Positions 16,246-24,569 are shown, counted from the first letter of the stretch. The stretch is 64,000 nucleotides of DNA from Occultella glacieicola (GCF_004353825.1 NZ_SMNA01000006.1:124001-188000), one strand, 5' to 3'. A program made the numbers and translations. The notes: a model not told the origin generated them from the letters alone.

Positions 16246-17064
16246 CTAATCCGCCGGACGTTCGGGCAGGGCCCGCAGTTTGAAGATCAGGATGCCGAGG
16301 TACTTGTTCATCCACTCCTGCTTATGCGGATGGCGACGTCGGGCCTCCTCCGACAGTTGCGGCTCGCTCGCGGTCTCGACCCAGAGCCCTGCCGCGCCGA
16401 ACACGTTGAGCAGATCGGAGATGGTGTACGTGCGCTTCGTGAGCGCGATCTGCTCGTTCCAGGCGGTCCGGTAGGTGTACGACTTCGTCGAGAAGTACTC
16501 CTCGCCGAGCGACGTTCCGTTCTGTTCGGCTCGTTCGAGGGCGTATCGGATCGGCTGGGTCCTGGTCAGCACGATGAAACCGTCGTCGGTCAGCATCGCC
16601 CGCGCTGTTTGAAGGGTCCGGACCGGATCGGTCGCATACCCGAATGACTGCAGGAACAGGATCCGGTCGAACCTGCGTCCGGCAAGCACCGGTATCGACG
16701 CGAGCTCGTTCACGTCGCCCTGGACGAGTTCCAGTCCGGGGCGCGCCGCACTGACGAAGTTGCCGCTGACGTCGATCCCCACGGCGGCGGATGCACCATC
16801 TCGGGCCAGCTGAGCGAGCTTGGCGCCATTACCGCACCCAAGATCGAGCACCGATCGTCCGGTGACATCGCCCAGAACCTCTCGCTGGGCGGGCCACTCG
16901 ACAAGACGATCGAGTGAGTCCTCCCGGCTGCGCGCCTGCTCGTAGTAGGGCGCAAGGTCGGACCACGCCTGGCCCGCACCCCCAGCACCGTTCACGTCAG
17001 AGCCCGCCGCTTTCGAAGAATCGCCTGCCGGTGACACGAGACCGACGATAGCCGTCGGGGCCAT
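16246..17064 (-). CDS. SAM-dependent methyltransferase, class I
   Basis: A 272-residue protein with a Rossmann-like methyltransferase core: SVLDLGCGNGAKLAQLARDG (motif I, about 71), then AVGIDVS and FDRILFLQSFGYATDP. The substrate-side C-terminal region is rich in aromatic residues (EEYFSTKSYTYRTAW). The N-terminal 35 residues are Gly/Ala/Ser-rich and probably disordered, so the true start may be further in (GQAWSDLAPYYEQAR begins the conserved part). Substrate unknown. The start region overlaps the end of a decayed gene upstream. Confidence 0.75.
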   Translation of the reverse strand: MAPTAIVGLVSPAGDSSKAAGSDVNGAGGAGQAWSDLAPYYEQARSREDSLDRLVEWPAQREVLGDVTGRSVLDLGCGNGAKLAQLARDGASAAVGIDVSGNFVSAARPGLELVQGDVNELASIPVLAGRRFDRILFLQSFGYATDPVRTLQTARAMLTDDGFIVLTRTQPIRYALERAEQNGTSLGEEYFSTKSYTYRTAWNEQIALTKRTYTISDLLNVFGAAGLWVETASEPQLSEEARRRHPHKQEWMNKYLGILIFKLRALPERPAD

Positions 17065-17065
17065 G

Positions 17066-17371
17066 AGCCCTTGACCTCGTACCGCGCCAGGACGATGTCG
17101 TCGGGAAACCTGCGGGTCTCAACCAACGTCAGGTTCACCCAGTGGTCCAGCGCCGTGCAGAACGGCGTGCCGCCGCCCGGCCCCGATGCGATCCGGTAGT
17201 ACCCGGGCTGGTGCCGGAAGGTGGCGTCCTGCCGATCACCCGGAAGGCGCCGATCCGCCGGTCGCCCGAGACGTCGGGATTGCGGAAGTGAGCCAGGACG
17301 GCGTCCGCCTCGGTGCGCGCGAGCGGTTTGGTCCGGTGTGGAGTGCCGCGCCACCCGCCGACCTCGTCGTG
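17066..17371 (-). pseudogene. Frameshifted gene remnant
   Basis: One minus-strand frame reads RTEADAVLAHFRNPDVSGDR and RRIGAFRVIG. A different frame then continues ATFRHQPGYYRIASGPGGG, FCTALDHWVNLTLVETRRFP and DDIVLARYEVKG. The two parts join if one base is lost or gained near 17230. No start codon is present and the end runs into the methyltransferase start, so the gene is broken or damaged by a sequencing error. Family not recognised. Confidence 0.4.
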
Positions 17372-17372
17372 A

Positions 17373-17765
17373 TCAGCCCCCGATCGGGGTGCCGACCCAG
17401 GAGGTGCCGTCCACGACGTCGCCGTCCGCGTCGATCAACAGGATCCGGAAGTTGACGTTGTACCGCTCGGCGAGGTCGTAGTCGCGTACCTCCCACGTGT
17501 TGCTGCCGGAGAACACGAACTCGCCCGAACGCCCGTAGTCGGTCTCCCACTGCAGCATCGGGGTCAGCCCGTCGACCTGGGTGTCGGAGAGCGCGAACGT
17601 GTCGCCGTAGCTTTCGAAGCAGGCCGTGGCGACCTCGATCTCGAGGCACTGGTCGGCCGCGCTCGCCGGGACCGCCGTGGTCGCGGCGACCGCTGCGGCG
17701 ACGCCCATCGTGGCAAGGCTCCCGGCGGCTGCCCGGCGCATCGTCCTTCGTACTGTCCTTCGCAT
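17373..17765 (-). CDS. Secreted hypothetical protein
   Basis: A 130-residue protein with a twin-Arg-rich signal region (MRRTVRRTMRRAAAG) and a hydrophobic core ending VPASAADQ, a clear signal-peptidase I site after about residue 37. The mature domain (~93 residues) has two Cys (CLEIE, ACFES) and a beta-rich, acidic look (SNTWEVRDYDLAERYNVNFR). It is probably a small secreted beta-sheet domain; no family recognised. Ribosome site AGAGGA lies 6 nt before the ATG. Confidence 0.65.
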   Translation of the reverse strand: MRRTVRRTMRRAAAGSLATMGVAAAVAATTAVPASAADQCLEIEVATACFESYGDTFALSDTQVDGLTPMLQWETDYGRSGEFVFSGSNTWEVRDYDLAERYNVNFRILLIDADGDVVDGTSWVGTPIGG

Positions 17766-17959
17766 GTTGGTCCTCTCGGTGACGAGATCCTCCGAGCGAT
17801 CCACGTTCGCGGCCACCCGGACGTGCCCAGCCAGCGCGCGCAGGTCGCACCGCGTCCCGATACCTACTTTCGGCGGGGATCGGGCCCTCCGAGGTCGAAT
17901 GTGTCCCGGCACGCCGTCGTCCGTGAGCGTTTCCGCACGTCCCGGTAGGCTGAGTCCCG

Positions 17960-18737
17960 ATGGCAACCGACTCCCGTGCCCGCGCAGACCGTGACCGGTG
18001 GGACGCGGTCGCAGGCACCTACGCCGAGACCGTCGGCGGTCGAACCGACTCCTTCTACCGCCGGTTCGCACCGTTCCTCGCCGACGAACTCGGCGACCCG
18101 AGCGGCCAGCGGATCTGGGATCTCGGCTGCGGCCATGGATGGCTCAGCGCCCTGCTGGCGGCCGACGGTGCGGTGGTCGACGGCGTCGATGGCAGCGCGG
18201 CACTGATCGAGACCGCTCGGGCGAGGCATCCGGACCTCCGCTTCGAGGTTCGGGATCTGGCGACCGAGTTCGCTGCGGATCCCGACGGCTACGACGCGAT
18301 CGTCTGCCACATGGTCCTGATGGACCTTCCCGTTCTGGATCCCCTCGTGGACGCTGTGTCGAGGGCATTGCGTCCGGGCGGGCGTTTCGTGTTCTCGATC
18401 CTGCACCCGGCCTTCTTCAACCAGGCGCCCTCCCCCAGCGGCGACGCACCCCCGTGGTCCCGCTCGGTCACCGGCTACCGGGAACGGGCGCAGTGGTGGG
18501 TCGAGTCGTTCGGCGGGCACCGGCACTATCACCGGCCCCCTGGAGGACTACGTCGACGTGCTGTCGCGGCATAGACTTCTGGTGCGCAGGCTGGCCGAGC
18601 CGGCGACGTTGCCACGTCACGAGCTGCCCGAATCCGAATGGAACGACTACGAGCGATGGTTCGCCAGCATCCCCACGATGTTGGCGATCTCGGCGGTGCC
18701 GTCGAGCCACGCACCCTCCGGTGCCGGCATCGCGTGA
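17960..18737 (+). pseudogene. SAM methyltransferase with C-terminal frameshift
   Basis: Residues 1-195 form a class I methyltransferase: WDAVAGTYAETVGGRTDSFY, then IWDLGCGHGWLSALLAADGA (motif I), VDGVDGSAALIETARAR and MVLMDLPVLDPL. After GGHRHYHRP the frame runs off into LRRRAVAA and stops at 18574. The +1 frame instead continues sensibly (LEDYVDVLSRHRLLVRRLAE ... WNDYERWFASIPTMLAI) to a TGA at 18735. The break is at a CCCCC run near 18537, so it is either a real mutation or a sequencing error. Intact length would be about 258 residues. Confidence 0.75.
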
Positions 18738-18749
18738 CAGGATGACCCG

Positions 18750-19103
18750 ATGGGCACCGTCGATGATCAGCTGTCCGGACTGGACCCCGCCGACCGGGTG
18801 TCGATCGAGCGCATCTACGAGATCGCGCGCGAGGTGGTGCCGGACGCCGAGCAGGGCCTCGGATACGGGATGCCTGCGCTGATCCATCGCGGCAGGCCCC
18901 TGGTGTCGGTCCAACGCACCAAGAGGCACATCGGCGTGTATCCGTTCAGCCCGGAAGCCGTGTCCGCGGTGGCGCCAGCACTGGCGGGACATCCCGGGAT
19001 CGGGCTCGACAAGGGCACCATCCGCTACCAGCCCGCCCACCCGCTGCCGGACGAGATCGTCGAGACCCTGGTGCGCGCACGCCGGGCGCAGATCGAGTCC
19101 TGA
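18750..19103 (+). CDS. DUF1801-family (YdhG-like) protein
   Basis: A 117-residue single-domain protein. GYGMPALIHRGRPLVSVQRT, KRHIGVYPFSPEAV and DKGTIRYQPAHPLPDEIVE are the hallmark segments of the DUF1801/YdhG family, whose function is unknown. The ATG is 6 nt after a CAGGAT sequence that could be a -10 box, so it may be leaderless. It begins 12 nt after the stop of the repaired methyltransferase frame. Confidence 0.8.
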   Translation: MGTVDDQLSGLDPADRVSIERIYEIAREVVPDAEQGLGYGMPALIHRGRPLVSVQRTKRHIGVYPFSPEAVSAVAPALAGHPGIGLDKGTIRYQPAHPLPDEIVETLVRARRAQIES

Positions 19104-19127
19104 CGGCCGCGCGGTGGGGGCTCCGGA

Positions 19128-20378
19128 TCAGGCGCTGTCGGTGCGCAGCGTGAGCTCGTTCCCCTCCGGGTCCGCGACCGTCCATCGGCCGGGAGCCTCG
19201 CCGACGAGCCGGCCGCCGGCGGCGGTCGCGTCCTCGAGCCGGGCCGGGGCCAGGTCGTCCGGTACGAACAGCTCGAGGTGGAGTCGGTCCCGCTGACGCA
19301 GCCGATCCTCCTCGCTCGCGTCGATGTCCTGGAAGAACAGGACCGGGTTGAGCCGGCGCGGGTCGTAGATGTCGGTGAGGTGCGCGCGTGGGTCCAGTCG
19401 GTAGCCGAGGGCCGCCGTCCAGAACGCCCGCGTGGCGGGGATGTCGACGGCGTCGATGCCGTACTGCACGAACCCCACCTGGTCGGGGGCGGCGCTCAGC
19501 CCGAGGCCGCGTGCCGCGGCCTGGATCGCGGCGGCGAGCTCGATGAACGCCGCGCGAGTCCCGCCGTCGGCGTCCTCGAACTGGTCCTTGCCGCTGTCGA
19601 TCGTGACGCCGTCGGGCCGCAGATCCACGAGCAGCGGTTCGCCGGCCTCGTCGGCGAGGGTGGCGACGATCGTGGCGAGTGCGCTCCCCTGTGCCAGCGA
19701 GTCGGTGCGGTAGTGCGTCATCGCCCCGAAGATCGCCCGCCAGTCGGAGGTCTCGGGACCGTCGCCGAGGTTGCCACCGGGAACCAGGTCGACCACGTTG
19801 CCGTCGGGGTCGGCGAGCGCGAGGCCGAAGGGACCGTGGGGCACCTGCCCGGTTGCCTCGCGGGCGGCAGTCACCGACTCGGCGACGCGGACGACATCGA
19901 CGTGCATGCGATTGCGCAAGGGCCGCGGCGGGTCCTGCGGTACGAACGAGACGGCCGGCCAACGTCCGAGCCGGTCGATCAAAGTGTCCCCGCAATCGGC
20001 CCCGTAGCCGAGCACGCTGCGCCAGAACGGCAACACGGCCGTACGGTCCGACGCGTCGATGACGAGCCGGACCACTTGGAGTGCCGCCGGGTCGGCCACC
20101 AGGGCGAGGTCCCGAGCCGCCGCCGAGACCGCCCGGACGACCTCGAGGTCCTCGCCGGTGATTGCCCCTCCCTGCGCCCCGAGGCGAACGCGCACTCCCC
20201 CGGCCCGCAGGTCGATCGCCGCCGGGGCGCCCGCCGCTACGCGCGTGATCCGCGCGACCAGCTCCGCCCCTGCTGACGTGGTCGGCGCCTCGAACCAGGC
20301 GCTCGGCTGACCGGCCACGAGCCGCCAGTCCGGTGTGCCGGCCAGGTCGGGCACCTGACTCGCAGTGGATCGGGTCAT
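19128..20378 (-). CDS. Tandem dehydratase-like + VOC double-module protein
   Basis: A 416-residue protein built of two similar ~200-residue halves. Each half has a short N-terminal unit resembling pterin-4a-carbinolamine dehydratase (WRLVAGQPSAWFEA ... AIDLRAGGVRVRL; DWRAIFGAMTHYRTDS ... LLVDLRPDGVTID), then a VOC-like unit (FWRSVLGYGADC ... LADPDGNVVDLVP; FWTAALGYRLDP ... VADPEGNELTLR). Dehydratase-VOC fusions exist in actinobacteria; the doubled form is unusual. Substrate unknown. Two adjacent ATGs are possible; the second (20378) is 6 nt from GGGAG. It is divergent from DinB. Confidence 0.75.
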   Translation of the reverse strand: MTRSTASQVPDLAGTPDWRLVAGQPSAWFEAPTTSAGAELVARITRVAAGAPAAIDLRAGGVRVRLGAQGGAITGEDLEVVRAVSAAARDLALVADPAALQVVRLVIDASDRTAVLPFWRSVLGYGADCGDTLIDRLGRWPAVSFVPQDPPRPLRNRMHVDVVRVAESVTAAREATGQVPHGPFGLALADPDGNVVDLVPGGNLGDGPETSDWRAIFGAMTHYRTDSLAQGSALATIVATLADEAGEPLLVDLRPDGVTIDSGKDQFEDADGGTRAAFIELAAAIQAAARGLGLSAAPDQVGFVQYGIDAVDIPATRAFWTAALGYRLDPRAHLTDIYDPRRLNPVLFFQDIDASEEDRLRQRDRLHLELFVPDDLAPARLEDATAAGGRLVGEAPGRWTVADPEGNELTLRTDSA

Positions 20379-20432
20379 CATCGTCTCCCGGTGTGAGTTC
20401 CTGTCGGCAGAGACCGTCGTCACGTCCCGCTC

Positions 20433-20481
20433 ACCGTAGGCGATGTTACGGACGGTCACCGTCCGGAACCCTCCGTACGGT
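20433..20481. promoter_or_regulatory. Divergent promoters with central palindrome
   Basis: Two identical -10 boxes (TACGGT) point outward: minus strand at 20438-20433 for the VOC gene and plus strand at 20476-20481, 6 nt before the DinB ATG. Between them is a perfect palindrome CGGACGGT-C-ACCGTCCG (20449-20465) covering the -35 region of both. A second short palindrome (CCGTACGG, 20473-20480) overlaps the plus -10. This is the geometry of a shared operator; the adjacent WYL regulator is the obvious candidate. Confidence 0.55.
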
Positions 20482-20487
20482 GCGGGC

Positions 20488-21072
20488 ATGAGACCCGATG
20501 AGTACCCCTGGGAGCCGCCGCTCGCCGGCACCGAGTCCGAGCACCTGCTCGGCACCCTGACCCGGTTGCGCACCACCTTCCGGTGGAAGGCCGACGGTCT
20601 CGACGATGCCGGCCTCGTGCACCGGATCCCGTCCTCGACGCTCACCCTCGGCGGGCTGCTCAAGCACCTCGCCGCCGACGAGGACTCGATGTTCACCACG
20701 AAGCTCACGGGCGAACCCATCGGGGAGCCGTGGGAGTCGCTCTGGCCCAGCGGGGCCGAGTACCACGCGTTCACGCTCGATCCCACCGGCCACTCCCCCG
20801 ATGAGCTCTACGCTCTCTGGGACGGGGCAGTGGCCAGGTCGGATGCCAGGATCGCGGCCGCGCTCGAACGTGGTGGCCTCGATCAGGCTACGGCGCTGAA
20901 CGACGGCGAGGGACACCACGCGAGTCTGCGCCGGCTCCTGCTCGACCTGATCGAGGAGTACGGGCGCCACACCGGTCACGCGGACCTGCTCCGCGAGGCG
21001 CTCGACGGTCGCGTCGGCGAGGATCCACCGGCCGGGTGGCGGCCGGTCAGTGGTCGCTCGCCGATACGGTGA
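20488..21072 (+). CDS. DinB-family (DUF664-type) protein
   Basis: A 194-residue four-helix DinB-like protein. Its putative metal-binding His are in LGGLLKHLAADEDSMF (helix 2), EGHHASLRRLLLDLIEEY and YGRHTGHADLLREALDG. Relatives are thiol-dependent S-transferases using mycothiol or bacillithiol in detoxification. Mycothiol is likely in an actinobacterium (inference). The ATG lies 6 nt after TACGGT (leaderless). It is divergent from the doubled VOC gene and convergent with the WYL regulator, a plausible small stress locus. Confidence 0.8.
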   Translation: MRPDEYPWEPPLAGTESEHLLGTLTRLRTTFRWKADGLDDAGLVHRIPSSTLTLGGLLKHLAADEDSMFTTKLTGEPIGEPWESLWPSGAEYHAFTLDPTGHSPDELYALWDGAVARSDARIAAALERGGLDQATALNDGEGHHASLRRLLLDLIEEYGRHTGHADLLREALDGRVGEDPPAGWRPVSGRSPIR

Positions 21073-21094
21073 CCGACCGCGCACCGGCCGGTCA
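21070..21094. terminator. Bidirectional hairpin over two stop codons
   Basis: Arms TGACCGACCG and CGGCCGGTCA (one mismatch) around a CGCAC loop. The left arm begins with the DinB stop codon and the right arm ends with the WYL stop codon, so one hairpin serves both convergent genes. There is no U-run, as usual in high-GC actinobacteria. Confidence 0.5.
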
Positions 21095-22048
21095 GGCGCC
21101 GGCGTCGAGAAGTCGCTGCCCGATCGTCCGGCAGGCGGCGCGGAGTGCTTCCGAGCCGACGACGCGGAACGGCACCGGCAGTTCGGCGAGCTCCGCGGCG
21201 TACCACGTGGGGTCACTGGTGCTGCCCACGAGGGAGGTCCGAGCATCCCCGACCGCGTCGAGCCGGCCGAGGGAACGCGGCACCCAGGGCCGGATCTGCG
21301 CCAGCGGCGCTTCGATCAGCACCTCGGCCTCGTACTCCCAGCCGACCGCGAGATGCTCCTCAAGGGCGGCCACCGGGTCGAGGTCGGCAGGACGGACGAA
21401 CAGGTCCGCGAGCGTCTCCACGGCGAGGATCCGGTCGATCCGGTAAGCCCGCTGGGCCTCCGCCCGGTGCGAGTGGCAGAGCAGGTACCAGCGCCCGTGC
21501 CGCACGACGACAGCCCAGGGATCGACTTCGCTGGACCACTGCGAGCCTGCCTCGGAGCGGTACTCCATCCGGATCCGACGCTGCTGTGAGGTGGCCTGGA
21601 CCAGTGCGCTGGTGGTGCCCGGGTCCGGGCGGGCCGCCGCCCGGTCCGGTGCCGCCGCGGCGCTGCGCCGCACCTGCTCCGCCTGGGCGGCGACCGACTC
21701 CGGCAGGGCGCGCATGATCTTCCCGACGGCGCTGCCCACCGGGGCGGTCGGGTCGCCGGCGTCGTGGTGTCCGTCGAGCACCGCCATGACCAGGGCGAGC
21801 ACCTCGGTGGCGGTGAACGTCAGGGGCGGGAGCCGCACGCCCCGTCCGATCCGGTACCCGCCGTACGGTCCACGGCTCGACTCGATCGGGATGCTCGCCT
21901 CGCGCAGGATCGTCACGTACCGGCGCGCGGCCCGCTCGCTCACGCCGAGGCGCTCCCCCAACCGTTCAGCGCTGATACCGGGGTTCCCCTGGATCAGCTC
22001 GAGCGCCAGGAGCGCCCGCGCCGTGGGACTGTCGACGTCGCCGTTCAC
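21092..22048 (-). CDS. WYL-domain transcriptional regulator (YafY-like)
   Basis: A 318-residue protein. Residues 5-60 are a winged helix-turn-helix of the HTH_11 type (RALLALELIQGNPGISAERL). The middle holds the WYL-like domain (VDPWAVVVRHGRWYLLCHSH) and a WCX-like C-terminus follows. WYL domains sense ligands, often nucleotides or damaged nucleic acid. The GTG at 22048 has GGGAGCC upstream; the longer frame to 22189 would run into the divergent gene. It probably controls the neighbouring VOC/DinB divergon. Confidence 0.85.
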   Translation of the reverse strand: MNGDVDSPTARALLALELIQGNPGISAERLGERLGVSERAARRYVTILREASIPIESSRGPYGGYRIGRGVRLPPLTFTATEVLALVMAVLDGHHDAGDPTAPVGSAVGKIMRALPESVAAQAEQVRRSAAAAPDRAAARPDPGTTSALVQATSQQRRIRMEYRSEAGSQWSSEVDPWAVVVRHGRWYLLCHSHRAEAQRAYRIDRILAVETLADLFVRPADLDPVAALEEHLAVGWEYEAEVLIEAPLAQIRPWVPRSLGRLDAVGDARTSLVGSTSDPTWYAAELAELPVPFRVVGSEALRAACRTIGQRLLDAGA

Positions 22049-22167
22049 CCGGGCTCCCGTGCTCGCTCGAACTTCCGCTCCGGACCGTGTTCCGGATGCA
22101 CACCATCCGGAATGCACCCTATCCTCGCGAGGGCATGCCGCCGAAGCCCTGACGGAGGGAACGAGAC

Positions 22168-22539
22168 GTGGGTCGACCAGGATGGGCATCGTCGCCGGGT
22201 GGTCCGGGCGCGCCCGACATCGACGACGGGCCCGCCACCCCGGACCTCGAGGTCACCGGTGAGATCTGGTACTGGCGCGGACCCTCGCCGTTCCACTTCG
22301 TCACCGTCGACGAGGAGGGGGCCGAGTTCCTCCTCGAGATCATGCGCGAGGTCACCTACGGCTGGGGCATGATCCCGGTCCGCGCACGCATCGGGGACAC
22401 CACCTACACGACCTCCCTGTTCCCGAAGAACGGCGGCTACATCGTGCCGATCAAGGATGCCGTCCGACGTGCCGAGGACCTCGAGGACGGCGATGTGGTC
22501 ACGATCAGTCTCACCGTGACCTCCTCGCGCCCACGCTGA
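22168..22539 (+). CDS. DUF1905-family protein
   Basis: A 123-residue protein. Residues 28-118 match the DUF1905 pattern: GEIWYWRGPSPFHFVTVDEE, TYGWGMIPVRARIG, TSLFPKNGGYIVPIKDAVRR and LEDGDVVTISL. This small beta-barrel-like domain has no established function. The first ~25 residues are Gly/Pro-rich and likely flexible. The GTG start has GGAGGGAA 7 nt upstream. Divergent from the WYL regulator and convergent with the MFS gene. Confidence 0.8.
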   Translation: MGRPGWASSPGGPGAPDIDDGPATPDLEVTGEIWYWRGPSPFHFVTVDEEGAEFLLEIMREVTYGWGMIPVRARIGDTTYTTSLFPKNGGYIVPIKDAVRRAEDLEDGDVVTISLTVTSSRPR

Positions 22540-22554
22540 GCCTCGAGCCGACAC

Positions 22555-23964
22555 TCACCCGTCCGAAGCGCCCGCGAAGCACTCCTGCTCCGTCTCCGGA
22601 CCGGCCTGCGCGACACAGGTCCCGGACGGTGCGACATCCTCGGATCCGGCCTCCGCCGCGGCCGCGTCGGTGACGTCCAGGGGGTTCGTCAGCTCGTCCT
22701 GCGGCAGTCGCGCGATCAGGATCGCCGCCACCGCGAAGATGACGGGCAGCACCCCGGCAGCGATGAATGTGGCCCGCAGCCCGACCAGGTCCGCGACGGG
22801 ACCCGCCAGCGCCATCGAGACCGGCATCAGCGAGATCGAGACGAAGAAGTCCAGGCTCGAGACGCGGCCGAGGAGGTGCGGCGGTACCCGGCGCTGCAGC
22901 AGCGTGCCCCAGATCACCAACGGAGCCGAGAAGAGCGCACCGAGCACCGTCGCGGCCAGGATGATCTGCCAGACCGCCGTCGCATAGGCCATCGCCACGA
23001 AGGGCAGGCTGCCGACGCCCCAGAGCAGGATCATCACCGTGAGGTAGCGGCGAGGCAGCCGCCGCGAGGCCATCACCAGCGAGCCGACGGCCCCGCCGAG
23101 GCCGAACCCCGCCAGCACGAGGGCATGATCACCGGCCCCGCCGCCCAGCCGGTCCTTGATCAGGAACGGGATCAGGACCTCCAGCGGGCCCATCATCACC
23201 AGGATCATCAGGGAGGCGAACAGGAGCGTGGCGAGCAGCCACGGCGTGACCAGGAAGTAGCGGAAGCCCTCGGCGATGTCGGTGAACATGGTCCGTACCG
23301 GGTGCGCGCGGGCAACGTCGGAGCCGTCGGGACGCTCCCGGCGCACCGGCGTGAGTGGCACCGCGGCGAGCGCGACGAGCCCGAGGAGACCGCTCAGGGC
23401 GGCCAGGGCCATCGCCGCGCCCGGCGACGCGACCCCGATCACCACGCCCGCCAGCGCGGGCCCGGCCGCCTGCTGCAGCGACGGACGGAGCATGCCCTCG
23501 AACCCGTTCACGGCGAGGAGCTCCTCCGGCGGCACCAGGGCAGGTAGCCAGGCTGAGTAGGCAGGGTAGTAGAACGCCATCGCGGCCCCGCCGAGGAAGG
23601 CGATCACCGCCAGGTGCCACAGCTGGGTCTGCCCGGTGATGCCGAGGAGTGCGGCGGCGGCGAACAGGAGCACGTGGGCGGTCTCGACGCCGAGCAGGAT
23701 GAGCTTCTGCGGCACCCGGTCCGCGACCACCCCTCCGGCCAGCGCCGGCACGATCGTCCCGATCGCCGCGCACATGGTGACCACGGACAGGTCCCGCGCG
23801 TCGCCGTCGATCCGGATGACCTCCCAGACCAACGCGACCATCCAGAGACCGCTCATGATCAGCGAGAAGAACAGCGCCAGGCCGAGCCGCCGGTACGCGG
23901 AGTGCCGGAACGGGCTCAACGCACGGGGCAGTCGTCGGGTGGTGATCGATCGTTTCTGCGACAT
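22555..23964 (-). CDS. MFS transporter (EntS/MFS_3-like exporter)
   Basis: A 469-residue membrane protein with about 12 transmembrane segments. Family signatures are FRHSAYRRLGLALFFSLIMS, GGVVADRVPQKLILLG (the loop 2-3 motif) and FYYPAYSAWLPALVPPEELL. This DHA3/EntS-like group exports siderophores and drugs by proton antiport. The soluble tail after residue 440 is acidic and contains two Cys. ATG 23964 is chosen; the frame is open to 24090 without a good ribosome site. A SoxR/MerR-type promoter lies about 150 nt upstream, hinting at induction by redox-active compounds. Confidence 0.85.
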   Translation of the reverse strand: MSQKRSITTRRLPRALSPFRHSAYRRLGLALFFSLIMSGLWMVALVWEVIRIDGDARDLSVVTMCAAIGTIVPALAGGVVADRVPQKLILLGVETAHVLLFAAAALLGITGQTQLWHLAVIAFLGGAAMAFYYPAYSAWLPALVPPEELLAVNGFEGMLRPSLQQAAGPALAGVVIGVASPGAAMALAALSGLLGLVALAAVPLTPVRRERPDGSDVARAHPVRTMFTDIAEGFRYFLVTPWLLATLLFASLMILVMMGPLEVLIPFLIKDRLGGGAGDHALVLAGFGLGGAVGSLVMASRRLPRRYLTVMILLWGVGSLPFVAMAYATAVWQIILAATVLGALFSAPLVIWGTLLQRRVPPHLLGRVSSLDFFVSISLMPVSMALAGPVADLVGLRATFIAAGVLPVIFAVAAILIARLPQDELTNPLDVTDAAAAEAGSEDVAPSGTCVAQAGPETEQECFAGASDG

Positions 23965-24121
23965 CTCGGGGATCTCTCTGGCTCGTTGAGCGGGGTTGGC
24001 GCACCCGGGCCGTAGGCCCGGGGACGCCGGTCTGGTGCACGTCGACAGCAGGACAGACCCGCAGGCCCCGACGAACTCATCGGCGGCCATGGAGGGCCCG
24101 GCGCTTCCGGCTCACCCCCAG

Positions 24122-24150
24122 GCTCGGCCCTCAACCATGGTTGAGGTCAA
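24122..24150 (-). promoter_or_regulatory. SoxR/MerR-type promoter of MFS gene
   Basis: On the minus strand TTGACC (-35, 24150-24145) and GAGCCT (weak -10, 24125-24120 region) are 19 nt apart. A perfect 18-nt palindrome CCTCAACCATGGTTGAGG (24129-24146) fills the spacer. The CCTCAA/TTGAGG arms and the stretched spacer are hallmarks of SoxR-class MerR operators. It points toward the MFS exporter. No MerR gene is adjacent. Confidence 0.6.
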
Positions 24151-24569
24151 GCAGAATCCCGGCGCCGTTGCCAGATCCTGCACGGGGCGCAGGCTCTCGA
24201 TGCTTCCGGCGCTCCGGTGGGACGATCCAGCTCCGGGCACCCGCGATCGGGGTCGGGCCAGGCGGGACGCCCCGTCGGAGCCTCGATCACAGGCTCCCAC
24301 CCGGACCAGAACAGGTCACAGTCGCACGGCGGCACCGACCGGACCACCCCCGACGACTCCCCGTGCGGCCCGGTCAGCTCCGTGCGGAGCGACGCCCCGG
24401 GCCCGAGCTGCGCCGCCCACCGACGAACCCACCGCGACGTCCCGTCGCAGTCGAAGTTCGTGAGCATCCGCTGCACGTAACACAGCGCGCACTCCCCCGG
24501 CCGCACCGCCGTCAGCGCTTGCGACAAGCGAGCGAGCTCGCCCTCCAACTGCTGCACATGCGTGATCAT
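24147..24569 (-). CDS. DUF2695-like cysteine-motif protein
   Basis: A 140-residue soluble protein with paired Cys motifs: ECALCYVQRMLTNFDCDGTS and, after a spacer, CDCDLFWSGWEPV. This CxxC...CDG...CDC pattern is that of DUF2695-like actinobacterial proteins and may bind zinc. The N-terminus is a short helix (HVQQLEGELARLSQAL). The C-terminal ~35 residues are Pro/Arg-rich with another CxxC (ACAPCR). Function unknown. Its stop overlaps the edge of the SoxR-like operator of the next gene. Confidence 0.55.
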   Translation of the reverse strand: MITHVQQLEGELARLSQALTAVRPGECALCYVQRMLTNFDCDGTSRWVRRWAAQLGPGASLRTELTGPHGESSGVVRSVPPCDCDLFWSGWEPVIEAPTGRPAWPDPDRGCPELDRPTGAPEASRACAPCRIWQRRRDSA

